From: Streptomyces malaysiense
Lineage (GTDB): Bacteria; Actinomycetota; Actinomycetes; Streptomycetales; Streptomycetaceae
Direction: 5' to 3'
Assembly (NCBI RefSeq): GCF_000980885.2
Contig: NZ_LBDA02000057.1
Span: forward strand, 108,330-172,329
DNA length: 64,000 nt
Made by a program: the position numbers and the translations under genes. Every line of letters begins with the position of its first letter. Position 1 is the first letter of the stretch. Under the pieces are notes generated by a model, which worked only from the letters and a program-made list of their open reading frames with translations, was not told the DNA's origin and made no database searches. Positions 1 through 8,852 of the stretch are shown here, one piece after another.

Positions 1-19
1 AGCGGAAGGCTTCGATCGC

Positions 20-475
20 ATGGACGCGGTGGACAGGCAGCTCATCCAGGCCCTCAGGGAGAACGGCCGGGCCTCCTACGCGGAGCTGGGGCGCCTGGTC
101 GGACTCTCGGGACCCAGCGTCACCGACCGCATCAACCGGCTGGAGGCGGCCGGCGTCATCACCGGTTACCGCGCGACGGTCGACTCGGCCTCCCTCGGTC
201 TCGGCGTCACCGCCCTGATCGGCATCTCGCTCTCCGACGCGGCCGACCACGAGGACGTGGCGCAGCGGCTGCGGGACCTCGAGGAGATCGAGGACTGCTG
301 GTTCATCGCCGGCGACGACTCCTTCATGCTCAAGGCGCGCGCGGCCGACGTGGACGGCCTGGAGCGGATCATCCGCCGGCTCAGCGGGACCAAGGGCGTG
401 TCGCGGACCCGTACCACCATCGTGCTGTCCACGAAGTGGGAGAACCGGGTCGGGGAACTGCCCGAGGAGGTCTAG
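20..475 (+). CDS. Lrp/AsnC-family transcriptional regulator
   Basis: 151 aa, the usual length of the family. The N-terminus (about residues 1-50) is an AsnC-type helix-turn-helix beginning DRQLIQALRENGRASYAELG and is followed by an RAM-type ligand-binding alpha/beta domain. A purine-rich GGAAGG lies 11 bases before the ATG. It is 38 bases upstream of mqnE on the same strand, so it may be co-transcribed with it. A role in controlling menaquinone synthesis is possible but is inferred only from position. The effector cannot be predicted from sequence. Confidence 0.93.
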   Translation: MDAVDRQLIQALRENGRASYAELGRLVGLSGPSVTDRINRLEAAGVITGYRATVDSASLGLGVTALIGISLSDAADHEDVAQRLRDLEEIEDCWFIAGDDSFMLKARAADVDGLERIIRRLSGTKGVSRTRTTIVLSTKWENRVGELPEEV

Positions 476-513
476 GGATACCGTAGGCCGAGCTGTCGTA
501 GAAAGGTGTTGGC

Positions 514-1677
514 ATGGACGTCGGGCTCAAGCGCGAGCTGGAGGAGAAGGTCCGCTCCGGTGAGCGGCTGACCCGCGAGGACGGCATCGCGCTGTACGAG
601 TCGGACGACCTGGCCTGGCTCGGTGGTCTGGCGCACGAGGTGCGGACGCGCAAGAACGGCGACGTCGTGCACTTCAACGTCAACCGGCACCTGAACATGA
701 CGAACGTGTGCACGGCCTCCTGCGCGTACTGCTCCTTCCAGCGCAAGCCGGGGGAGAAGGACGCGTACACGATGCGCATCGAGGAGGCCGTCAAGCTCGC
801 GAAGGCGATGGAGACGGAGAACCTCACCGAGCTGCACATCGTCAACGGGCTGCACCCGAGCCTGCCGTGGCGGTACTACCCCCGGTCCTTGCGCGAGCTG
901 AAGGCCGCCCTCCCGAACGTGTCCCTCAAGGCGTTCACGGCGACGGAGATCCACCACTTCGAGACGATCTCCGGTCTCACGGCGTCCGAGATCCTGGACG
1001 AGCTGATCGACGCGGGGCTGGAGTCCCTGACCGGCGGCGGCGCGGAGATCTTCGACTGGGAGGTCCGCCGGCACATCGTGGACCACCGGACGCACTGGGA
1101 GGACTGGTCCCGGATCCACCGCCTGGCCCACGAGAAGGGTCTGAAGACCCCGGCCACGATGCTGTACGGCCACATCGAGGAGCCGCGCCACCGGGTGGAC
1201 CACGTCCTGCGCCTGCGTGAGCTGCAGGACGAGACCGGCGGCTTCCAGGTCTTCATCCCGCTGCGCTACCAGCACGACTTCGTGGACATGAAGGACGGCA
1301 AGGTCCGCAACCGGCTCCAGGCGCGGACGACGATGGCGACCGGCGCGGAGGCCCTGAAGACCTTCGCGGTCTCCCGCCTGCTGTTCGACAACGTGCCGCA
1401 CGTGAAGGTCTTCTGGGTCATGCACGGCGTCCAGACCGCGCAGCTGGCCCTCCAGCACGGCGCGGACGACATGGACGGCTCGGTCGTCGAGTACAAGATC
1501 ACCCACGACGCGGACAACTACGGCACGCCGAACAAGCTGACCCGTGAGGACCTCCTGGACCTCATCCGCGACGCCGGCTTCCGTCCCGTGGAGCGCAACA
1601 CGCGGTACGAGATCATCCGCGAGTACGACGCGGCCGACCCGTCCCGCCGGGACGCCCCGCAGCCGATGCGTCTCTGA
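514..1677 (+). CDS. mqnE: Aminofutalosine synthase MqnE (radical SAM)
   Basis: 387 aa. Radical SAM enzyme of the futalosine menaquinone pathway. It joins the enolpyruvyl-benzoate made by MqnA to an adenosyl radical to give aminofutalosine. The iron-sulfur motif CTASCAYC supplies Cys66, Cys70 and Cys73. The downstream GGGAEIF and the C-terminal HGADDMDGSVVEYKITHDAD are typical of the MqnE/MqnC group. The phrases NRHLNMTNVC and IVNGLHPSLPWRYY favour MqnE over MqnC, and a separate clear MqnC is present at 20978. GAAAGGTG precedes the ATG. mqnA is 17 kb downstream; mqnB and mqnD are not in the window. Confidence 0.95.
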   Translation: MDVGLKRELEEKVRSGERLTREDGIALYESDDLAWLGGLAHEVRTRKNGDVVHFNVNRHLNMTNVCTASCAYCSFQRKPGEKDAYTMRIEEAVKLAKAMETENLTELHIVNGLHPSLPWRYYPRSLRELKAALPNVSLKAFTATEIHHFETISGLTASEILDELIDAGLESLTGGGAEIFDWEVRRHIVDHRTHWEDWSRIHRLAHEKGLKTPATMLYGHIEEPRHRVDHVLRLRELQDETGGFQVFIPLRYQHDFVDMKDGKVRNRLQARTTMATGAEALKTFAVSRLLFDNVPHVKVFWVMHGVQTAQLALQHGADDMDGSVVEYKITHDADNYGTPNKLTREDLLDLIRDAGFRPVERNTRYEIIREYDAADPSRRDAPQPMRL

Positions 1678-1774
1678 CGACGCCCCGGCCGTCCCGGTCT
1701 GACGACGCCCCGGCCGTCCCGGTCTGACGACGCCCCGGCCGTCCCGGTCTGACGACGCCCCGGCCGTCCCGGTC
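1675..1774. repeat. 25-bp tandem repeat, 4 perfect copies, starting in the mqnE stop codon
   Basis: Four back-to-back identical 25-base units, each starting TGACGACGCCCCGG. The first unit begins with the TGA stop codon of mqnE, so every copy carries an in-frame-looking TGA. The unit contains CCGGCCGTCCCGG but makes no strong hairpin alone. It looks like a recent slippage or duplication product rather than a binding-site array. Confidence 0.95.
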
Positions 1775-2042
1775 GGCCGGGGGCGCCGTCGGACCCTATG
1801 AGCGGGGAGCCGTGCACCTCCGGGGTGAACAGCCCGGCCGGGACCACCCGGCCGCCGGCCGGGCGCCGTCTTCCACGCGGTAGCACTTCACGAGTCCACG
1901 CGGACCGGTCCCCTGGAACGCGGGGCCCACCGAGCCATCCTGGGGGCGGCACCGGCCTGCCGCGCGGGACACCCGCGGCGGCCCCGGACGCCTGCTCCGA
2001 AAATCACCGGACGGCCTCTCGTGTAATGGATACGATGCGCCG
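1775..2042 (+). promoter_or_regulatory. Intergenic region with a leaderless-type promoter for the GNAT gene
   Basis: No convincing gene is seen between the tandem repeat and position 2042. A -10-like TACGAT at 2031-2036 ends 6 bases before the GTG start at 2043, which would make the GNAT transcript leaderless. No clear -35 is visible. Confidence 0.45.
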
Positions 2043-2567
2043 GTGACCCTTACTTTCACGCTGGAGCCCCCCATCACCCCCGCCCTGCGCGACGGCCTCC
2101 TCGACCTCTGGGCGGACGTGTCGAACGCGGGCGGTGCCGTCGGATTCGTGCCGCCGGTCCGCCGTGAGCAGATACGGCCCCAGCTGGTGCGTCACTTCGT
2201 GCACATGGCGGAGGGCCGTACCCGGCTCCTCGTCGGCCAGGACGAGGGCGGTACGACCGCGGCCGCCGCGTTCCTCGCCGGGAACCCGCAGCACCTGAAC
2301 GCCCACTGGCTGTCGCTGTACTCCGTGATGGTCCACCCCCGCCACCAGGGCAAGGGCTACGGCCGCGAGCTGCTCGCGGCCGCCGAGGACGCGGCCCGCG
2401 CGACGGCCGGCATCGAGGCGATCCGGCTCTCCTGCCGGGGCGGCCACGGCCTGGAGCGGTTCTACGGCTCCTGCGGCTACAAGGAGGTGGGCCGCGTCCC
2501 CGGCGCCGTCCGCGTCGCCCCCGGCGACGACCGCGACGAGATCTTCATGCTGCTGCCCCTCGGCTGA
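2043..2567 (+). CDS. GNAT family N-acetyltransferase
   Basis: 174 aa. The acetyl-CoA pyrophosphate-binding segment HQGKGYGRELL (about residues 100-110) follows the beta strand SLYSVMVHPR, and the C-terminal FYGSCGYKEVGRVPG is typical of GNAT motif B. GTG is chosen as the start because a TACGAT box lies 6 bases upstream. The substrate is unknown. It stands alone between mqnE and the DUF4229 gene. Confidence 0.9.
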   Translation: MTLTFTLEPPITPALRDGLLDLWADVSNAGGAVGFVPPVRREQIRPQLVRHFVHMAEGRTRLLVGQDEGGTTAAAAFLAGNPQHLNAHWLSLYSVMVHPRHQGKGYGRELLAAAEDAARATAGIEAIRLSCRGGHGLERFYGSCGYKEVGRVPGAVRVAPGDDRDEIFMLLPLG

Positions 2568-2660
2568 CCGTCCCGGCCCCGCGTACCCCGCTGCGTGATC
2601 GCCCGCAAGGCATGCTTCACTGGACGATGACCCCTTTTGGAATCGGACGAGTGGATTGAG

Positions 2661-2960
2661 ATGCTCCGCTACACGCTGATGCGCCTCGGAATCTTCGCGG
2701 GCTGCCTCTTGGTCGTCTGGGGAGCCGTCTACTCCGGCATCTTCCCGCGCGGCTTCGGCGACTCCAACGGCCTGTGGATCCTGCTGCTCGCCCTGGTCGT
2801 CTCGGCGCCGATCAGCTGGGTGGCGCTGCGCAAGGAGCGGGACCGGGCCTCGATGCACGTCGTCGGCCGGGTCGACCGGATGAAGGCGAACCTGGAGGCG
2901 AACCGCAGCCAGGAGGACACCGCCGACGACACCGCGCGGGCGCAGAGCCAGCCCTCGTAG
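2661..2960 (+). CDS. DUF4229 family small membrane protein
   Basis: 99 aa from ATG 2661; an in-frame TTG at 2637 would add 8 residues with weaker support. Two hydrophobic helices (about residues 5-25 and 36-56) are followed by a charged cytoplasmic tail rich in Arg, Asp and Glu with an ERDRASMHVVGRVDRMKANLE helix. This is the arrangement of the actinobacterial DUF4229 family, whose function is unknown. In Streptomyces it is commonly found close to the menaquinone genes, as here. Confidence 0.75.
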   Translation: MLRYTLMRLGIFAGCLLVVWGAVYSGIFPRGFGDSNGLWILLLALVVSAPISWVALRKERDRASMHVVGRVDRMKANLEANRSQEDTADDTARAQSQPS

Positions 2961-3036
2961 GCGGCACCCGCCACCGGCCGCCGGCCACCGGGACGTCAAG
3001 ATCGCCAAACGTCGGATATCGGCCCCGGTGTCCCTC

Positions 3037-3042
3037 TAGTCT
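3037..3042 (+). promoter_or_regulatory. -10 element of the TetR gene (leaderless type)
   Basis: TAGTCT seven bases before ATG 3050. The spacing fits transcription starting at or next to the start codon. Confidence 0.4.
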
Positions 3043-3049
3043 TGCCCCC

Positions 3050-3697
3050 ATGGGTGGCGGCAGGACCAGACGGATGCCGAGGGCGGAGCGCGAGCGGCAG
3101 ATGCTCGACGCCGCCGTGCAGATCATCGCCCGGCACGGTTACGCGGCCGCGTCGATGGACGAGATAGCCGAACTGGCGGGCGTCTCCAAGCCGTTGGTCT
3201 ACCTCTACCTCAACTCCAAGGACGACCTCTTCACCGCGTGCATCCGCCGTGAGGCCGCCGCCCTGACCCGGGCCGTGCGCGCGGCGGTCCGCTCCGCCCT
3301 GCCCGCCGACCGCCGGCTCTGGGCCGGCGTGCTGGCGTTCTTCACCTACACCGCAGAGCACCCCGACGGCTGGACCGTCCTCCACCTCCAGGCCCGCACC
3401 CACGGCCCCCGGTTCGCCGCGGAGGCCGACGCCGTGCGCGCGGAGATGACCGCCTTCGTCACCCGCCTCATCGCGACCGCCGCCCGGGAGTCCCCGCACT
3501 CCCGCGACCTCCCCGCCCGGGAGACCGAGGGTCTCGCCGTCGCTCTGATCGGCGCCGCCGAGTCCCTGGCCGACTGGACCAACACCATCCCGGCCGCCAC
3601 CGCCGTCCAGGCCGCCACCACCCTGATGAACTTCGCCTGGTCCGGCCTGGGCGACCTGATGTCCGGCGAACAGTGGACCGAGCCGGTCGGCGCTTGA
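3050..3697 (+). CDS. TetR-family transcriptional regulator
   Basis: 215 aa from ATG 3050. The helix-turn-helix lies at about residues 10-56 (MLDAAVQIIARHGYAAASMD, then GVSKPLVYLYLNSKDDLF). The rest is a helical ligand-binding domain with no recognisable specificity. The open frame runs further upstream, but a TAGTCT -10-like box at 3037-3042, 7 bases before this ATG, supports a leaderless start here. The target could be itself or a neighbour; no operator was identified. Confidence 0.9.
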   Translation: MGGGRTRRMPRAERERQMLDAAVQIIARHGYAAASMDEIAELAGVSKPLVYLYLNSKDDLFTACIRREAAALTRAVRAAVRSALPADRRLWAGVLAFFTYTAEHPDGWTVLHLQARTHGPRFAAEADAVRAEMTAFVTRLIATAARESPHSRDLPARETEGLAVALIGAAESLADWTNTIPAATAVQAATTLMNFAWSGLGDLMSGEQWTEPVGA

Positions 3698-3982
3698 GGC
3701 GCGTCAAGGCGTCGTCGTATCCGGGAGCGTTCTCGGGGAGCAGTTCCTTCGCCCTCGTGAAGAACCGTGTGCCCGACTGTCCCAGGGCCGACAGGAGTTC
3801 CGGCTCTTGAACTGTCACCGTCCGCTTGCCGTCGTCACGGGCGAGTGGTCACGGGAACGAGCCCACTGCGGGCAGGACCCGATGCCGATCATTGAGGCAG
3901 CCTGCTTGCCGAGAGCTCCGGGACGGGGCCGGCCGATACGACGAAGAACGCCCGTTCGATGGCCCGGCGCTCGCGACCGGCA
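3698..3982. other. Gap between TetR gene and DinB-like gene, possible gene remnant
   Basis: No intact gene. On the minus strand, 3818 down to about 3700 reads a plausible protein-like stretch (VQEPELLSALGQSGTRFF, then AKELLPENAPGYDDAL) before running into the TetR 3' end in a frame of poor quality. This could be the N-terminal stub of a lost gene, but I cannot assign a family. Confidence 0.2.
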
Positions 3983-4603
3983 TCATGCCGGCCGGACATC
4001 ACGTCGTGGGACGGCCTTCCGAGCCCTGGTCGGTGCGGCCGTCCTGGCGGCCTGCTCGATCTTCGCGAAGCAGGCTGCACGGGCTTCCTCGTCGATCGGC
4101 TGCTCGTTCTCGGCGCGCAACCCGGTCCGGCCGTCGACGCCCTCGCGCAGGATGTCGGCGTGGCCGGCATGCCGGACGGTCTCGCTGAGGACGTGGACCA
4201 TGACGGCGAACAGGTTCGTGTTCGGGTAAGGCTCCGACCACCAAGGCACGTGGCCGGCAGCGTCGAGGGCAAGCTCATTGATCGTCGCGTCCGAGTGTTC
4301 CCATGTGCGCCGGTAGAACCCGGTGATCTGATCGCGGGTCTCGTCCTCGGCCGCCCATTGATCGCTGCCGTCGGAGTCCTGCCACCGGCACACAGGTTCC
4401 GGAGAAGGGCGATCGAAGACCTCGCCGAAGTACCTGGCCTCGACCGTGGCGACGTGTTTGACCAGGCCGAGGAGGTTGGTCCCGGTCGCTGTCAGAGGCC
4501 GGCGCGCGTCGTATTCGGACAGACCGTCGAGCTTCCAGAGCAGCGTCTGACGGTCTCGCCGCAGCCTCTTGTGCAGGTTGTCTTTCGCGAACTCGTCGAT
4601 CAT
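3983..4603 (-). CDS. DinB superfamily / DUF664 protein
   Basis: 206 aa from ATG 4603; an alternative ATG at 4621 adds 6 residues. A four-helix-bundle pattern typical of DinB/DUF664 proteins is present: LLGLVKHVATVEARYFGEVF carries the first conserved His, and VMVHVLSETVRHAGHADILRE carries the later His pair that would bind a metal. Related proteins are thiol-dependent metal enzymes or are uncharacterised. It is monocistronic, with lgt downstream on the same strand but separately spaced. Confidence 0.85.
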   Translation of the reverse strand: MIDEFAKDNLHKRLRRDRQTLLWKLDGLSEYDARRPLTATGTNLLGLVKHVATVEARYFGEVFDRPSPEPVCRWQDSDGSDQWAAEDETRDQITGFYRRTWEHSDATINELALDAAGHVPWWSEPYPNTNLFAVMVHVLSETVRHAGHADILREGVDGRTGLRAENEQPIDEEARAACFAKIEQAARTAAPTRARKAVPRRDVRPA

Positions 4604-4697
4604 GCGGCACGAGCCTGCCATGGGCTGCTCATGGTCTCAAGATCCCGTACGCGGTCCGCGACGACAGGCGCGGCCGCGGTCGACGACGGTCACCCCG

Positions 4698-5549
4698 TCA
4701 GTGACGAGGCTCGCCCACCGGTTCGGCGGGTGTGCTGGCAGGGGTGGTCGGTTCCGGGGTGTGCGGGGCGCGGCGTTGCAGCAGGACGAACCAGGCCAGG
4801 CCGGCCAGCGCCACCAGGGACGCGATGTAGAAGTTGAGGCGCAGGCCCAGGAAGTACTGGGAGTAGTCGACGCGCAGGGACTCCTCGAAGACGCGGAACG
4901 CGGAGTAGCCGGCGACGTAGAGGGGGAACAGGCCGCCCGAGCGGATCCGGCCGCTGTGGCCCAGGCGGATCAGGAGGGCGGCCAGGAGGAGGTTCCAGAT
5001 CAGTTCGTAGAGGAAGGTGGGGTGGAAGGTTGCGTTCTGGAGGTAGTTCGCGGGGCGGTGGGCGGGGTCGATCTCCAGGCCCCAGGGGAGGCTGGTCGGG
5101 CCACCGAACAGCTCCTGGTTGAAGTAGTTGCCGATGCGGCCGATGGCCTGCGCGATCAGCAGGCAGGGGGCCAGCGCGTCCATCATCCCGGCGACCGAGA
5201 CGCCCGCCCGGCGCAGCCGCCACACGCAGACCGCCGTGGCCAGGGCGACGCCGCCCCAGATGCCCAGGCCGCCGTCCCACACCGCCACCGGGCCCCACCA
5301 GTGCGGGGGGATGCCCTTCGGCGTGGTCAGGTCGAAGTAGATCCGGCCGCCGAGGATGCCGAACGGCACGCCCCACACCGCGACGTCGTCCACCAGCGTG
5401 GGGTCCCCGCCCGCGGCCTGCCAGCGGCGCCGGCCCAGGTAGACGGCGAGGCCGATGCCCACGACGTACATCAGGCCGTAGAAGTGGATGTACAGGGGCC
5501 CCAGGTGGAAACCGTTCACCGAGGGGGAGGGGATGGCGGCTAGCAGCAT
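4698..5549 (-). CDS. lgt: Prolipoprotein diacylglyceryl transferase
   Basis: 283 aa, the normal size for Lgt. About seven membrane segments are visible. The signature GRIGNYFNQELFGGPT (residues 137-151, conserved Arg138 and Asn141) and the upstream WDGGLGIWGG (91-100) match Lgt. The enzyme moves diacylglycerol from phosphatidylglycerol to the lipobox Cys of prolipoproteins. The short TP-rich C-terminal tail is less extended than in many streptomycete Lgts, and streptomycetes often carry more than one copy, so this may be a paralogue. The best ribosome site, AGAGGAG, is about 17 bases from the ATG, so the start is slightly uncertain. Confidence 0.93.
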   Translation of the reverse strand: MLLAAIPSPSVNGFHLGPLYIHFYGLMYVVGIGLAVYLGRRRWQAAGGDPTLVDDVAVWGVPFGILGGRIYFDLTTPKGIPPHWWGPVAVWDGGLGIWGGVALATAVCVWRLRRAGVSVAGMMDALAPCLLIAQAIGRIGNYFNQELFGGPTSLPWGLEIDPAHRPANYLQNATFHPTFLYELIWNLLLAALLIRLGHSGRIRSGGLFPLYVAGYSAFRVFEESLRVDYSQYFLGLRLNFYIASLVALAGLAWFVLLQRRAPHTPEPTTPASTPAEPVGEPRH

Positions 5550-5622
5550 GGGGACGAGGGTACGTGGCTCCTCTCACGCCGAGTCCGGCAGTGCCCTGCG
5601 GAGCGCCGCGGAGCCCGGCGGC

Positions 5623-6459
5623 CTACGGCACCCCGCCCACCCTCCCCGACACATGCACCCTGCCGTCCCCGCCCCGCAGCTCGAACCGGTCGCCCTCCGC
5701 GCCGTACCGCACCACTCCCGGCAGTGGCACCGGCGCCCGGAACTCCACCCGCACCGCGGGCACGTCCCCGTACTGGGCCAGGCAGCGCGCCGCCGTCCAC
5801 ATGCCGTGGGCGATGGCGCGGGGGAAGCCGAAGAGGCGGGCGGTGAGGCGGGTGAGGTGGATGGGGTTGCGGTCGCCCGAGGCGGCGGCGTAGGCGCGGC
5901 CCAGGCCGCCCGGCAGATCCCACGAAGCGAGGGGCGGGAGGGGGGCCGTCGGTGCCGGGGGAGGGGCGGGTGCGGCGCCCTCCGGCGTCCGGTGCCGGGA
6001 GAGGTACGTGCTGCGGGACTCCCACACCGGCTGCCCGGACAGCCGCGCCTGCGTCACCACCGTCGCCTCCGTACCGCGCCGGTGCGGGGCCAGCCCCGAT
6101 ACGCGCACCGCCAGCTCGTACGGCTCCGGCACGGGCAGCGGCGCGTGACCGACGAGTTCGACCGAGGTGTGCACCAGGCCCGGCAGCGGGAGCGGGAAGT
6201 CCCGGGCGCCGAGCAGCCGCACGGTCAGGGGGAACGCGAGGACATGGAGGTAGGGGAGGGGGAGGTGGCCGGAGGGGGCGGGGAAGGCGCACAGGCGGGC
6301 GTACCTCGCCAGGCGGGCCGCGTCCGGGCGCACCCCCCGCAGCACCAGCCGGGTGTCCGGGTACGGCGCCCCGGCCGACGGATGCTTCCGCAGCGAGCGC
6401 ACCGCGCCGGCCAGCAACTCCCGCCCCAGCGCGGGTGACTTGTCGAGGACGGTCGACAT
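5623..6459 (-). CDS. MaoC-like dehydratase domain protein
   Basis: 278 aa from ATG 6459, chosen because GGAGGG stands 4 bases upstream; the open frame extends to 6483. The C-terminal half has a hot-dog hydratase motif, GDRNPIHL followed by AIAHGMW (Asp and His catalytic pair), as in R-specific enoyl-CoA hydratases. The N-terminal half looks like a second, inactive hot-dog fold. It is divergent from the acyl-CoA ligase at 6720 with a shared operator-like region, which points to fatty-acid metabolism. Confidence 0.85.
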   Translation of the reverse strand: MSTVLDKSPALGRELLAGAVRSLRKHPSAGAPYPDTRLVLRGVRPDAARLARYARLCAFPAPSGHLPLPYLHVLAFPLTVRLLGARDFPLPLPGLVHTSVELVGHAPLPVPEPYELAVRVSGLAPHRRGTEATVVTQARLSGQPVWESRSTYLSRHRTPEGAAPAPPPAPTAPLPPLASWDLPGGLGRAYAAASGDRNPIHLTRLTARLFGFPRAIAHGMWTAARCLAQYGDVPAVRVEFRAPVPLPGVVRYGAEGDRFELRGGDGRVHVSGRVGGVP

Positions 6460-6488
6460 CGAACCCTCCGAAGACGGGAGCAAATTCG

Positions 6489-6517
6489 TTACCCAGCGGT
6501 AAAGTTACCGCAGGTAA
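6489..6517. promoter_or_regulatory. Twin TTACC-GGTAA inverted repeats (candidate fatty-acid regulator operator)
   Basis: Two adjacent inverted repeats, TTACC-CAGC-GGTAA (6489-6502) and TTACC-GCA-GGTAA (6505-6517). A third partial copy, CCGGCGGTAAC, is at about 6641-6651. They sit between the divergent maoC-like and acyl-CoA ligase genes. The pattern suggests a TetR-type operator, but the regulator is not identified here. Confidence 0.5.
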
Positions 6518-6719
6518 GTCGAGGTGGGCCAGTGCCGGAGGCGCCGGCGGTCCCGCAACAGCTCCGCACAGCCCCGTCCCCGGACCATTCCCGGACCCGC
6601 ACGAAGCCCCCACAACGGGCCCGTACGATCACTCGCCTGACCGGCGGTAACACCTCAGCTCGTTCGCCGCGCGCTCCGGGCGCCGGTGCACGCCTCGCCG
6701 CACGCCCGAGGAGCCGCTC

Positions 6720-8645
6720 GTGTCCCCCCAGCCCGTCAACTCCCCCGTCTCCGCCGTCGACTACGACGGCCGCCCCTTGCTCGTCGCGCCCCATACGCGC
6801 CGCCTCGACGGAGCCGTGCGGGAAGCCGTCGTGCCGCCCTTCGCGGCGCCGGTGACCCATGGGTCGCTGGCCGACCTGCCGTTCGACAACGCGGCCGAGG
6901 ACCCGGACGCGGTGGTGCTGAGCCGGAAGCTCCCCGGCGGCCACTGGAAGGACATCACCGCGGCGCGCTTCGCCGAGGAGGTGCTCGCGGTGGCGAAGGG
7001 GCTGATCGCGGAGGGGCTGGCGCCCGGGGACCGGATCGCGATCATGGCGCGCACGACGTACGAGTGGACGCTGCTCGACTTCGCCGCCTGGGCCGCGGGC
7101 CTCGTCACCGTCCCCGTCTACCCCACCTCCTCCCTCTTCCAGACCCGCTGGATCCTGCACGACTCGGGCGCCGTCGCCCTGGTGACCGAGACCGGCGCCC
7201 AGGCCGCGGCGCTCGGGCCCGAGCTGCAGCACCTGCCGGAACTGAAGCACCTGTGGGTCATGGAGAAGGGGCACGTGGAGCGGCTCGCCGACGCGGGGGC
7301 GCCGGTGCCGGAGGGTGAGGTCGGGGTGCGGCGCGGCATGCTCGGGCCCGCCACCCTCGCCACCCTCGTCTACACGTCCGGCACCACCGGGCGCCCCAAG
7401 GGCTGCGCCCTCTCGCACGGAAACTTCTTCGCCGAGGTGGACAACGCGATCGAACTGCTGCACCCCGTCTTCAGGCAGCACGACGACGACCCGTCCGTCC
7501 TCCTCTTCCTCCCCCTCTCCCATGTGTTCGGGCGCATGGTCGCCATCGCCTGCGTCCGCGCCCGCGTCCGTCTCGGGCACGCGCCCAGCCTCAAGGCCGA
7601 GGATCTGCTGCCGGATCTCGCCGCCTTCCGGCCCACCGCCCTGCTGACCATCCCCTACATGCTGGAGAAGATCTTCAACTCGGCCCGCGCGCAGGCCGAG
7701 TCGGGTGGCCGGGGTGCCGTCTTCGACCGTGCCGCCGCCGTCGCCCGGCGCCACGGCGAGGCGGTCCAGGCCCTCCGGACCGGCACCGGCGGCGGACCCG
7801 GCCGGGCGCTGAAGACCCAGCGCGGGTTCTACGACACCCTCGTCTACCGCCGCATCCGCGCGGCGATGGGCGGCCGGGTCAAGCACGTCATCTGCGGCGG
7901 GTCCCCGCTCGGGCGCCGGCTGGCCGCGTTCTACGCCGGCGCGGGCATCGAGATCTACGAGGGGTACGGCCTCACGGAGACCACCGGCGCCACCACCGTC
8001 ACGCCGCCGCTCCAGCCCCGCCTGGGCACCGTGGGCTGGCCGCTGCCCGGGACCCGGGTGCGGATCGCCGCCGACGGGGAGATCCTCGTCGGCGGCGACC
8101 ACGTGCTGCGCGGCTACTGGGACCCCCAGGCCGGCGGCGTCGTCCCCGCCACCCGCGACGGCTGGCTGCACACCGGCGACCTGGGAGAGCTGGACGACGA
8201 CGGCTACCTCACCATCACCGGCCGCAAGAAGGAACTCCTCATCACCTCCGGCGGCAAGTCCGTCGCCCCCGCCCCGCTGGAGAACTGGCTGCGCCAGCAT
8301 CCCCTGATCTCGCAGGTGATGCTGATCGGCGACGGCCGCCCGTACGTCGCGGCCCTGTTCACCCTCGACGCCGAGGGCATCGTCCACTGGCGGCAGATGA
8401 GCGGGAAGCACCCCGTACCGCCCGAACTCGTCGCCGACGACGAGGAGTTGCGGGCGGTCCTGCAGCGCGCCGTGGACGACGCCAACCGCCTCGTCTCCCG
8501 GCCCGAGTCCATCCGCCGCTTCACCGTCCTCCCGTTCGACTTCACGGAGGAGGCCGGTCACCTCACGCCCTCCATGAAGCTGCGGCGCGCGCGGATCCTC
8601 GCGGACTTCGGCCGAGAGGTGGAGGGGCTGTACGACGGGGTGTGA
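6720..8645 (+). CDS. Long-chain fatty acid-CoA ligase (AMP-forming)
   Basis: 641 aa. The ANL-family motifs are present in order: P-loop TLVYTSGTTGRPKGCALSHG (about 216-235), YGLTETTG (about 416-423), TGDLGELDDDGYLTITGRKK (about 486-505) and SGGKSVAPAPLEN with an EEAGHLTPSMKLRR C-terminus. It activates fatty acids to acyl-CoA through an acyl adenylate. The GTG start follows the operator-bearing divergent region, and a TACGAT box lies near 6623. It is paired with the MaoC-like gene. Confidence 0.95.
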   Translation: MSPQPVNSPVSAVDYDGRPLLVAPHTRRLDGAVREAVVPPFAAPVTHGSLADLPFDNAAEDPDAVVLSRKLPGGHWKDITAARFAEEVLAVAKGLIAEGLAPGDRIAIMARTTYEWTLLDFAAWAAGLVTVPVYPTSSLFQTRWILHDSGAVALVTETGAQAAALGPELQHLPELKHLWVMEKGHVERLADAGAPVPEGEVGVRRGMLGPATLATLVYTSGTTGRPKGCALSHGNFFAEVDNAIELLHPVFRQHDDDPSVLLFLPLSHVFGRMVAIACVRARVRLGHAPSLKAEDLLPDLAAFRPTALLTIPYMLEKIFNSARAQAESGGRGAVFDRAAAVARRHGEAVQALRTGTGGGPGRALKTQRGFYDTLVYRRIRAAMGGRVKHVICGGSPLGRRLAAFYAGAGIEIYEGYGLTETTGATTVTPPLQPRLGTVGWPLPGTRVRIAADGEILVGGDHVLRGYWDPQAGGVVPATRDGWLHTGDLGELDDDGYLTITGRKKELLITSGGKSVAPAPLENWLRQHPLISQVMLIGDGRPYVAALFTLDAEGIVHWRQMSGKHPVPPELVADDEELRAVLQRAVDDANRLVSRPESIRRFTVLPFDFTEEAGHLTPSMKLRRARILADFGREVEGLYDGV

Positions 8646-8852
8646 ACGGCCGCCGGCCTCGCGGGCCGGGTGGTATCTCCTTCAACACTCCTTTTGTAGA
8701 CGGTACTTGGCAGGAGCTTTGCTGTGAAAACCCGGATGCCGGGTGACAGTGGGACCTGTCTTGACTGCACACTGACAAACACGGGCGCACGTCTCCCCCC
8801 ACTGGTGGCCGCCAGTTACGTCTGCACCGCGAGTCCCGCGAGAAGGAGCAGC
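8646..8852 (+). promoter_or_regulatory. Leader region of the G1 peptidase gene with inverted repeat
   Basis: 207 bases with locally lower GC. An inverted repeat ACCCGG-ATG-CCGGGT spans 8730-8744. TTGACT occurs near 8759 but no good -10 follows it. The repeat may be an operator or the end of the upstream transcript. Confidence 0.3.

Noticed and set aside
3468..3818. 116-codon minus-strand frame overlapping the TetR 3' end
   Set aside because: The first 38 codons look protein-like but the rest is the shadow of the TetR gene. No family recognised; kept only as a note on a possible remnant.
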